In this document: piece after piece, positions 34,086 through 43,100 of the stretch
Layout: the number at the start of each line of letters is the position of its first letter
Position numbering within the stretch: position 1 is the stretch's first letter
Source of the DNA: Flavivirga aquatica
GTDB lineage: Bacteria > Bacteroidota > Bacteroidia > Flavobacteriales > Flavobacteriaceae
Reading direction: 5' to 3'
DNA length: 64,000 nucleotides
Assembly: GCF_001747085.1 (NCBI RefSeq)
Contig: NZ_MDJD01000007.1
Location: 558,001-622,000 of the forward strand
Program-made: the position numbers and the translations under genes
Notes under the pieces: generated by a model
Told to the model about the DNA's origin: nothing
The model's input: only the letters and a program-made list of their open reading frames with translations
Database searches by the model: none

Positions 34086-35471
34086 TTAACACATTTGATA
34101 TTCAGGTAATGACATAAGTTGTATACAATATTCACGTTTGGATACTTTCTTCAAGGAGTTTAAATATAAACTCGTACTTTCATTTATATCACAAAGTAAT
34201 AAGTGATTTTCTAAATCACTTATTTCAACACCTTTAAACATTCTATTAAAATATACCCAATTACTTTCTGTTTTAAACCTCTTACCCAACCCGTTTCTTA
34301 AGACTTCTTTTTTATTAGCTATAAACTCAGCATCAATTGATACTCCTTTTTCAACCTTAGAAATAAAAGCACTATTTAAAAGAATAGATGGTAATTTTAA
34401 TCTCAAAACTATGGTATTACTATCTATCCAGCTTTTCCCACCTTTCCAACCAGCTACATTAGGTGGGTTTAATAAAACTTGTCCTAATAATTTTTGAATA
34501 TATAGTAACTGCTTAGGTTTTTTAAAATCTACAGGAACTACTGTTTTTAAACCTACCAGAAATTCAATAGGTGATTTTATTTTTGTTCCTATATTATTCT
34601 CATCATAAAACCAATTGGATAGCAGCATAAAACGCATCAGTTTTTCTATATTATAATCCTCATAAAAAACATTTACCATGCCGTTTACATGACTTTCAAC
34701 AACAATATCGTTAACAAAATAGCAATAGATTTTTTCACAAATATATCTTGCACATTGCTTATTTTTAAGAATTATATCAATAATATCATCTCCAGTAAAA
34801 TGGCCTGTTTTTCCAAAAAATGTTTTTGTCCCTTCATCATGTTGATGTTTTTTAAAAACAAATTCGCCTTGCATATTATGACTATAACCCGTAAACGCTT
34901 TTGCGCTTTCTTTAATATCTTGTTCGGTATAATGACCTACTCCTAATGTAAACAACTCCATAAGCTCTCTAGCAAAATTCTCATTAGGCCTCTGCTTACG
35001 ATTTTGTTTTGTATTTAAGTATTTAGTCATTGCTGCTTCTTTAGAAATGGCAACAACAAAATCCTTAAAGTTCCCAAGAGCATGTGTTCGTAATGTATTA
35101 TGAAACTGCTGTGTAAATACAAAATTATTGTCTTCACAAACGAAATGATTAGCCCAAAACAGTGTCATTTTTTCTCGTAATAACGCTTCAGGTTTAGCAA
35201 GTCTATCTATCCAAGCCACATTCAATTCAATAGTCTTTTTTCTACTTAACTTTTGAATCTCCATAATGTTCTTTTTTACTTCCTCAAACGTGCCAACCAT
35301 TAAGTTTTCAATTTCCTTAGTATCTATTTTCAAAGGACTCATTTTTTTTGAAGTACCAATAAGATCATCAATAATCTGTCGCTTACTTTTTTTAGATAAC
35401 CTCTCAAGTTCTGCTGGTAAAATGCCAAAACCAATACGCCAATAAAGATGTTGAATATGTTTACGTTTCAT
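34086..35471 (-). CDS. DUF1800 family protein
   Basis: A 461-residue member of the DUF1800 family. Family segments include RIGFGILPAELERL near the start, LLREKMTLFWANHFV, NENFARELMELFTLGVGHYTEQDIKESAKAFTGY and PPNVAGWKGGKSWIDSNT. No clear signal peptide is present. DUF1800 proteins nearly always accompany DUF1501 and may form a secreted or envelope-bound pair. The function is unknown. It is the first gene of the transcript, upstream of DUF1501. Confidence 0.9.
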   Translation of the reverse strand: MKRKHIQHLYWRIGFGILPAELERLSKKSKRQIIDDLIGTSKKMSPLKIDTKEIENLMVGTFEEVKKNIMEIQKLSRKKTIELNVAWIDRLAKPEALLREKMTLFWANHFVCEDNNFVFTQQFHNTLRTHALGNFKDFVVAISKEAAMTKYLNTKQNRKQRPNENFARELMELFTLGVGHYTEQDIKESAKAFTGYSHNMQGEFVFKKHQHDEGTKTFFGKTGHFTGDDIIDIILKNKQCARYICEKIYCYFVNDIVVESHVNGMVNVFYEDYNIEKLMRFMLLSNWFYDENNIGTKIKSPIEFLVGLKTVVPVDFKKPKQLLYIQKLLGQVLLNPPNVAGWKGGKSWIDSNTIVLRLKLPSILLNSAFISKVEKGVSIDAEFIANKKEVLRNGLGKRFKTESNWVYFNRMFKGVEISDLENHLLLCDINESTSLYLNSLKKVSKREYCIQLMSLPEYQMC

Positions 35472-35630
35472 CTATTCTTTCTTATTTTATTGTTTACTCT
35501 GTAATCCTTTAGACTATCATTAAACAAAAAAGTTTAACTCTAAAACCCCAATTAACTAAATTTACCGCAATAAAACATTATCTTTTTTAAATTAAAACCA
35601 AATAATAACCAGTATTAATATAATAACATA

Positions 35631-35668
35631 AAAAACCGCTTCTCTAAAAAATATTAGAGAACAGTTTT
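35631..35668 (-). terminator. Terminator of the HhH protein gene
   Basis: TTCTCTAA (35640-35647) and TTAGAGAA (35654-35661) form a perfect inner stem, extended by an imperfect AAAACnG/CnGTTTT pairing. It lies 24 bases after the stop at 35692. Confidence 0.6.
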
Positions 35669-35691
35669 AATATCAATTTTTTAGAAAAGAA

Positions 35692-36192
35692 TTACTTCCC
35701 TCTGTCTAATTTATCTTGCCATTTTAACAATTCTTCCCATTTACCTTCGTAAGCTAATTGAGCTTGCTTAGACCATGTACCCGGTTTATGAATTTTAAAA
35801 CGATCACCTCCACTATCCAATACATTCTGGCATTTCTCAACAGAACATTCCGATAAGGCTTTCCATGTTTTCACATCATGATTATGAAACAACTCCTTTA
35901 TTTTTGGACCTATTCCCTCTACAATTGTTAAATCATTTTCTTTTATTTTTTTACCAAAAACAGCTTTAGCTGCATCTGCATTAAAAGCAATTAAAGGCAC
36001 ACTAGTACTTGCAGCTAAAGGTGATGTTAATGACGTTTTACTAGACTTACATGCTTCCAATTCTGCTTCAAGCCTTTCTATTTTAGCATAACAGTCATTA
36101 TGATTTCCGCTATTTAAAAGTTTACCTAATAGATATCCTAAAAACGCACAAATTACTCCTACTAATAATGGAATTAATATACACAAATTCAT
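35692..36192 (-). CDS. Membrane-anchored helix-hairpin-helix protein
   Basis: A 166-residue protein. An N-terminal helix (about residues 3-26) anchors it, followed by a short coiled coil (YAKIERLEAELEACK) and a Ser/Ala-rich linker. The C-terminal domain carries NDLTIVEGIGPKIKELFHNHDVKTWKAL, a helix-hairpin-helix motif resembling predicted nuclease-like HhH proteins, and ends with KIHKPGTWSKQAQLAYEGKW. It is close to an OmpA-domain gene, a frequent flavobacterial neighbourhood. DNA or cell-envelope binding is possible, but not shown by the sequence. Confidence 0.8.
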   Translation of the reverse strand: MNLCILIPLLVGVICAFLGYLLGKLLNSGNHNDCYAKIERLEAELEACKSSKTSLTSPLAASTSVPLIAFNADAAKAVFGKKIKENDLTIVEGIGPKIKELFHNHDVKTWKALSECSVEKCQNVLDSGGDRFKIHKPGTWSKQAQLAYEGKWEELLKWQDKLDRGK

Positions 36193-36215
36193 AATTTAAT
36201 ATTTTAAGTTATTAG

Positions 36216-37129
36216 TTAATTAATGGTTATGATTGTTCTTCTATTTTTTGTTTTCCCTGCTTCGGTATCGTTATCAGCAATAAACTCCGTTTGCCCTTTT
36301 AGATATCGCTTCAATATTATTTGATAAAATACCATTCCTAATTAAATAGCTTTTAACAAAATCCGCACGTTGTTGTCCTAAAACAATATTTGTTGCAGCA
36401 TCTCCTGTATTATCAGTATGTCCAACAACTTGAACTTTAACTCCCAGTTTATCTACGCAATGCGAAATATCTGTTATTTTTTGACGCTGCTCTGCGGTTA
36501 AATTTATAGCAGCTTGACCCGTTTTAAAATGAAATAACTAATGGGTCGGTTTTTAATTTACTACATGCTTCCTTTAAAGTATTCATAGCAGTAGTATTTG
36601 ATGCTCCTATAGTTAATATACTAAAATCTACTGGTCCAAATAATGTGTTATTTTCATCTGAATTAATCTCATCATTTAATTGCCCTTTAGTATCTATTTG
36701 TTTTGAAGAAATGCCCTGAGACACCAAATAGTTTTTTACAGCATTAGCTCTTGCTATTCCTAAATTTGGATAAGCTGAATTATTTAACTCATCGCCTTTA
36801 TAAAACCCTGATATATCAACTATTTTTAAAGGTTGCTCTAAAAGAAAATCTTTCAGTTTCAACACACTATTAGTAACACTTTCTGAAACTGGACCCAATA
36901 TTGAAAAATTTGATACTTTAAAATTAAAACTATCATTTTCATCAATACTAGCATCTGCAATTATAAATGCATTCCTTGTAGCTTTTTTAATTTCTGATAC
37001 TACTTTTTCTTTATCTTCATTTTCTTTGTACTCGGTTGATTCTTTATTACAACACAAAAAATAGTGCAAAATAGTACCAAGAATAATAGAAAATAGAATA
37101 CCTAAAAGATAGGATGTTTTTTTACTCAT
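36216..37129 (-). pseudogene. Frameshifted gene with two OmpA-like domains
   Basis: The intact part (36524-37129) encodes a membrane anchor (SYLLGILFSIILGTILHYF) and an OmpA-like domain (VDISGFYKGDELNNSAYPNL…GIARANAVKNYLVSQGI). It ends at a TAA after DPLVISF. In the next frame the sequence continues HFKTGQAAINLTAEQRQKI, VQVVGHTDNTGDAATNIVLG, QQRADFVKSYLIRNG: a second OmpA-like peptidoglycan-binding domain. Another shift near 36305 (an extra A in AAAAGGGC) leads to GQTEFIADNDTEAGKTKNRR and the natural TAA at 36216. Removing one T near 36535 and one A near 36305 gives a full product of about 304 residues. The C-terminal domain is lost unless these are sequencing errors. Confidence 0.82.
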
Positions 37130-37267
37130 TTGGTTTCAGTTTTTAATTATTTAAAAATTAGGTGTTTATAAATTTAACACTTAAACTCCTAAATAAGAAA
37201 CAGATACCTAAAAAAGTCACTATAAAATATTCTTGAAACAAAAAAATCTAAAAGGAAATAAATGTTT

Positions 37268-38809
37268 TTATAAATCAAATTTTATACCTTGAGCTAAAGG
37301 TAACTCGGTAGTATAATTTATGGTATTGGTTTGTCTACGCATATATACTTTCCATGCATCACTACCAGACTCTCTTCCTCCACCTGTTTCTTTTTCACCT
37401 CCAAAGGCACCACCAATTTCAGCTCCAGAAGTACCAATATTAACATTTGCAATACCACAATCACTTCCAGAAACCGATAGGAAACGTTCAGCTTCACGTA
37501 AATTATTAGTCATTATAGCAGAGCTTAAACCTTGAGCTACCTCATTTTGAATATCTATAGCGTTTTCAACATCACCTGTATATTTTAGCAAATACAAAAC
37601 GGGTGCAAAAGTTTCATGTTGTACAATTTTAAAATGAGATTTAGCCTCAGCAATAGCAGGTTTGACATAGCACCCACTTTCATAGCCTTCACCAGAAAGC
37701 ACGGCGCCTTCAACAATTATATTTCCGCCTTCTTCAATTACTTTTTCTAAAGCAGTTTCATACATTTTTACCGCATCTGTATCAATTAGTGGGCCTACAT
37801 GATTATTTTCATCTAAAGGATTACCTATTCGTAATTGCTTGTAAGCATCAGTTATAGCATTTTTTACTTGGTTGTATATAGAATCGTGAATAATTAACCT
37901 ACGTGTAGAAGTACAACGCTGTCCTGCAGTTCCAACAGCTCCAAAAACAGCTCCTATAACAGTCATTTTTATATCTGCATCTGGAGTTACAATAATAGCA
38001 TTATTACCTCCTAACTCTAATAACGATTTCCCTAAACGAGCCGCCACTTCTTGAGCAACTATTTTACCCATTCTTGTTGAACCTGTTGCCGAAATTAAAG
38101 GCACTCTAACATCTTTAGTTACAAACTCTCCAACCTTATAATCTCCATTTATTAAACAAGAAATACCTTCTGGCAAGTTATTTTCGGTAAAAACCTCTGC
38201 AGCTATATTTTGACAAGCTATACCGCAAATTGGTGTTTTTTCTGAAGGCTTCCAAATACATACATCGCCACAAATCCAAGCTAAAGCCGTATTCCACGCC
38301 CAAACAGCAACAGGAAAATTAAATGCCGAAATAATTCCAACTACACCAAGTGAATGATATTGCTCATACATACGATGCCCCGGTCTTTCCGAATGCATGG
38401 TTAATCCATGAAGCTGACGAGATAAGCCTACAGCAAAATCGCATATATCTATCATTTCTTGTACTTCTCCTAAACCTTCTTGGTAACTCTTCCCCATTTC
38501 ATAAGACACCAATTTCCCTAAAGCTTCCTTTTTTTCACGTAACTTTTCGCCAAATTGACGCACTATTTCACCACGTTGAGGTGCAGGCATTATTCGCCAT
38601 GCTTTAAATGCACTTGTAGCAGCATCCATTACTTTTTCATAATCTGCATGAGTTGTCGTTTCTACTTTACCTATTAATTGACCATCTACAGGCGAAAAAC
38701 TTTCAATAACATTTCCATTAGAAAAATTATTCAAACCTGTTGAAGTTCCTTTATTTATAGCTTTTACACCAAGAGTTTTAAGCGCTTTATCTATACCAAA
38801 ATCAGTCAT
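37268..38809 (-). CDS. amaB: ALDH7-type aldehyde dehydrogenase, probable L-piperidine-6-carboxylate dehydrogenase
   Basis: A 513-residue soluble NAD-dependent aldehyde dehydrogenase. The general base Glu lies in LLELGGNNA and the catalytic Cys in GTAGQRCTSTRR (about residues 265 and 299). The motif TSTRRLIIHDSIY and the ending MRRQTNTINYTTELPLAQGI match the antiquitin/AmaB subgroup, which oxidises alpha-aminoadipic semialdehyde in lysine breakdown. ATG at 38809 is preferred over GTG two codons upstream. No other lysine-degradation gene is near, so the exact substrate is inferred from family membership. Confidence 0.85.
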   Translation of the reverse strand: MTDFGIDKALKTLGVKAINKGTSTGLNNFSNGNVIESFSPVDGQLIGKVETTTHADYEKVMDAATSAFKAWRIMPAPQRGEIVRQFGEKLREKKEALGKLVSYEMGKSYQEGLGEVQEMIDICDFAVGLSRQLHGLTMHSERPGHRMYEQYHSLGVVGIISAFNFPVAVWAWNTALAWICGDVCIWKPSEKTPICGIACQNIAAEVFTENNLPEGISCLINGDYKVGEFVTKDVRVPLISATGSTRMGKIVAQEVAARLGKSLLELGGNNAIIVTPDADIKMTVIGAVFGAVGTAGQRCTSTRRLIIHDSIYNQVKNAITDAYKQLRIGNPLDENNHVGPLIDTDAVKMYETALEKVIEEGGNIIVEGAVLSGEGYESGCYVKPAIAEAKSHFKIVQHETFAPVLYLLKYTGDVENAIDIQNEVAQGLSSAIMTNNLREAERFLSVSGSDCGIANVNIGTSGAEIGGAFGGEKETGGGRESGSDAWKVYMRRQTNTINYTTELPLAQGIKFDL

Positions 38810-38942
38810 TATCACACCTTTAAATTATTGATTTATTAGTTATATCGTTTTTTTTACGAATATAGCAATAAAATTCAGTCATTCCATTAAAGTTTATCAT
38901 AACTAAAGTCCTTAAATTTAAAAGATTAAAACTCTAACCTTC

Positions 38943-39983
38943 ATGAAAAAATTTATTTACCTATGGTTTGCTTTAACCTTAATAACTTCATGTAAAAATG
39001 AAATAGAAACAAACACCCAAAACAAGCAAAAAGAATTTAAAAAAGCTGAATTTTCCATAATTATTCATGGAGGTGCTGGTAGCATTAATAAAAATAATAT
39101 GTCGAAAGAAAAAGAAGCTGAATACCATCAAAAACTAGAAGAAGCCATACGCATTGGTTACAACATTTTAAAAAATGGAGGCACTAGTTTAGATGCTGTA
39201 CAAAAAACAATTAACGTTTTAGAAAACTCTCCATTATTTAATGCAGGAAAAGGTGCTGTTTTCACACACGAAGGTATAAACGAGCACGATGCTTCCATAA
39301 TGGATGGAAAAACATTAAATGCAGGTGCTTCTGCAGGAACAAAAACCGTTAGAAACCCTATTAATTTAGCTCGAGCTGTAATGGATAATTCTCCTCACGT
39401 TATGCTTTCTGGTAATGGCGCTGAAACTTTTGCTAAAGAACAAAACCTAAAAATAGTAGACCCTAGTTACTTTTTTACTGAAAAAAAGATGAAAGCTCTA
39501 GAAAAAGTCAAAGCCTCTAAAAAAAACAAAATGGTTTCATTCTACGATCCAGAAATTAACGATTCTAAATTTGGAACAGTAGGTTGTGCTGCCCTTGATA
39601 AACATGGAAATTTAGCCGCAGGAACTTCTACAGGAGGCATGACAAACAAACGTTGGGGACGTATTGGAGATTCTCCTATTATTGGAGCAGGTACTTATGC
39701 CAATAATAATACATGTGCAGTTTCAAGCACAGGTTGGGGAGAATTTTTTATTAGAGGCATGGTAGCCCACGATATTTCTGCACTTATGGCATATAAAGAC
39801 TTCTCTTTAAAAGAAGCAGCTCATACAGTAATCCAAAAAAAATTAACTAAACTTGGTGGTAATGGAGGTATTATTGCAATTGATAAAAAAGGAAATATGG
39901 TTATGGAATTTAATACTCAAGGCATGTTTAGAGCTACAATGGATGATAAAGGCGCACTTTATATTGGCATGTTTAAAGATTAA
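38943..39983 (+). CDS. Isoaspartyl peptidase/L-asparaginase lipoprotein
   Basis: A 346-residue N-terminal-nucleophile hydrolase. The N-terminus MKKFIYLWFALTLITSCKN is a lipoprotein signal with Cys17, so it acts in the periplasm. HGGAGSI begins the alpha chain. The autocleavage site is DSKFGTVGCAALD, making Thr212 the nucleophile of the beta chain. GTSTGGMTNK and WGEFFIRGMVAHD supply substrate-binding residues. It removes beta-aspartyl residues from peptides and may hydrolyse asparagine. It stands alone, followed 170 bases later by the alpha-2-macroglobulin gene on the same strand. Confidence 0.92.
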   Translation: MKKFIYLWFALTLITSCKNEIETNTQNKQKEFKKAEFSIIIHGGAGSINKNNMSKEKEAEYHQKLEEAIRIGYNILKNGGTSLDAVQKTINVLENSPLFNAGKGAVFTHEGINEHDASIMDGKTLNAGASAGTKTVRNPINLARAVMDNSPHVMLSGNGAETFAKEQNLKIVDPSYFFTEKKMKALEKVKASKKNKMVSFYDPEINDSKFGTVGCAALDKHGNLAAGTSTGGMTNKRWGRIGDSPIIGAGTYANNNTCAVSSTGWGEFFIRGMVAHDISALMAYKDFSLKEAAHTVIQKKLTKLGGNGGIIAIDKKGNMVMEFNTQGMFRATMDDKGALYIGMFKD

Positions 39984-40152
39984 ATAATATTAGTTTCTAG
40001 CCAAATTGCATCGTAATTTCGCTTTAACATTAACTTTTTGAGTAATTTAACATAACTCTTAAACACAATACACAAAATTTAACCGTAACTTTCTAAACAA
40101 GAAACACCTAGATACTAATTTTAGCTTATCTAAATATTAAACCTACTAACCT

Positions 40153-43100
40153 ATGCCATTAAAAAAATACTTAAACTTATTACTTGTTCTTGCTATAACT
40201 CTAGCTATATCATGTAAAAAAAAAGTTGTAGAAACAGATAACTTATTCAAATTTAGAGACTACATTAGCTATACAACATCTGGAAGAACATCTATAGCAA
40301 GTCCTATTCAAATTAACCTAGCCACAGAAGTAGAAGACTGGGAAATGGGACAAGACATTACAAAAGAACTTTTAAGCATAAAACCCCATGTTGAAGGGAA
40401 ACTAACCGCTGGAAATAAACACACTTTAATTTTTACTCCAGACGAACACTTAGAACCCGACACAGAATACAGTGTTGTTGTAAAACTTGGCAACATATAC
40501 AATAATATACCTAATGGTTATAAAGACTATACATTTCAATTTAAAACCATTGCTCCAAACTTTAATGTTATAACAAACAATCTACAGTCTTATAGCAAAA
40601 AATGGCAGTATCTTGAAGGTACAATTAAATCTGCAGATATTATTTCGCTTAATAATGCTAAAACTCTAGTTGAAGCTACACAAAAAGGCAAAAAACTATC
40701 ATTAGTATTTAATGAAGCCTACAAACATGCTAAGGTTTTTGAATTTAAAATTGATAGTATTAATAGATTAATTGACGATAGTGATATTCTCATAACATGG
40801 AATGGCAAACCTATTAATGCAAATAATAAAGGTGAAAATAAAATTAATATTCCGGGAATAAATAATTTTACTATTGTTGAAACAGAAGTAATACAATCGC
40901 CAGAACAATACCTATCTATCAACTTTTCCGATCCCATAAAAAAACAACAAAATTTTGATGGATTAGTTACACTTCAAAAAGTTAAAAATCCAAAATATGT
41001 AGTTAATGGCAACGTATTAAAAGTATACCCCGGTAGTAAATTAGTTGGTAATATTCAAGTAGATATTTTTCAAGGCATAAAAAACACCTATGGCTTTAAA
41101 CTAAAAAAACCATTTTCTGAAACAATTGCTTTTGAAGATATAAAACCTCAAGTAAAACTAATTAGCAATGGTACTATTCTACCAAATTCTGAAGAACTAA
41201 AATTCAATTTTGAAGCTGTTAATTTAAGCGCTGTTGATGTTAGAGTTATTAAAATTTTTGAAGACAATGTACTACAGTTTTTACAAGACAACAACCTAAA
41301 CAGTACGAATAGATATGATATTAAAAAAGTTGGACGCCGAATAGCTAAGCAAACCATTCCATTGCAAACCAAGGCAGAAAACACAGGGAAATGGAAAGCA
41401 TACAGTATTGATTTATCTAAATTTTTCAAGGCAGATGCAGGCGCTATTTACCGCATAGAGTTGAGCTACGAAAAAAGCTATTCATTATACGATTGTAGCT
41501 CTAACGCTAAAGTTACAAGTAACGATGATGACGAGTATGATGACTACTACGAAGAAGATTATTATCAAGAAGACAATGCAGATATTTCTATTGAAGATCA
41601 AGAATTACGAGAAGAAGCCTATTGGGATAACCTTACCTACAGATACAAAAACTACGCATACAACTGGCGTGAAGAAAACAATCCTTGTCATGATGCTTAC
41701 TATGGCGAAAACAAAATAGTATCTCAAAATTTACTAGCTTCTAACCTTGGTGCCATTGTAAAAAGAGGCACAAGTAACTCATATTACTTTGCAGTTACCA
41801 ATATTCTAAATACCAATCCCGAAGCTAATGCTAAAGTTAAATTATATAATTTCCAACAACAAGAAATAGCAAACGCCACTACAGACAAAGACGGATTAAC
41901 CTTAGTCGATTTAGATAAACATGCCGCATTTGCTATAATATCTAAAGGAAAAAACACTACTTACATAAAACTTAACGACGGCAACTCTTTATCTCTAAGT
42001 AAATTTGATGTCTCAGGACACCGTTTACAACGAGGTATAAAAGGCTATATTTATGGAGAACGTGGTGTTTGGAGACCAGGAGACACTTTACATTTAACTT
42101 TCATATTAAATGACAAAGCTAACAAACTCCCTAAAGCACACCCTGTGAAAATGGAAATCACAGATCCTAATGGAAAATTAGTATACAAAAACGTTACAAG
42201 CAATAACCTTAACAACTTTTATAATTTTACTGTTACTACAGCTACCGAATACAAAACAGGAAATTATAACGCTAAAGTATCTGTTGGAGGCGCTACCTTT
42301 TATAAAGATTTAAAAATTGAAACAGTAAAGCCTAATCGTTTAAAAATTAAAGTAGATTTTGAAAACGATATTCTTACAAATACCAAACCTTTAAAAGGAA
42401 CGCTAGACGTAAAATGGCTTCACGGAGCGCTAGGTAAAAATTTAAAAGCAGAAATTAAAGCTAAGTTTAGCAGCTCTTACACCTCTTTTAAAAATTACAA
42501 AAATTATACATTTAATGACCCTACTCGTACTTTTCAAACAGAAGAAATTAATATTTTCGAAGGCTCTGTTAACGAGGAAGGTTTAGCAGACATAAATAAC
42601 AAATTAGCAGTTGGTAAAAATGCTCCTGGCATGTTAAATGTTCAGTTTCTTGTACGTGCTTTCGAAAACGGAGGTGATTTCTCTATGGATGCCTTTACTA
42701 AACAATACGCGCCCTACGAATCTTTCGTTGGTTTACGCTCACCTAAAGGAAATGCTTATGGTTCATTTTTTACAGATGAAAATCAGAATTTTGATATTGC
42801 GGTGGTTGATGCCAATGGAAAACCAGTAAAACGAAATAACCTAGAGGTAAAAGTTTATAAAATTGAATGGCGTTGGTGGTGGAATTCTTCTTACGATAAT
42901 TTATCTAGCTATGTTTCCAGTAGCTATCATAGGCCTTATACAATCTCTAAAATAAATACAGATGCTAATGGCAAGGCCAATTTCAATATAAAAATTCCAG
43001 ATAACGATAGAGGACGTTACCTTATTAGGATTGTTGATCCAATAAGTGGTCATGCCACTGGAAGAACAGCTTACTTTTATAAAAACTGGTGGCAAAAAGC

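Noticed and set aside
41525-41719. Short frames inside the alpha-2-macroglobulin gene
   Set aside because: They arise from codon bias in the main gene, which is continuous and well supported.
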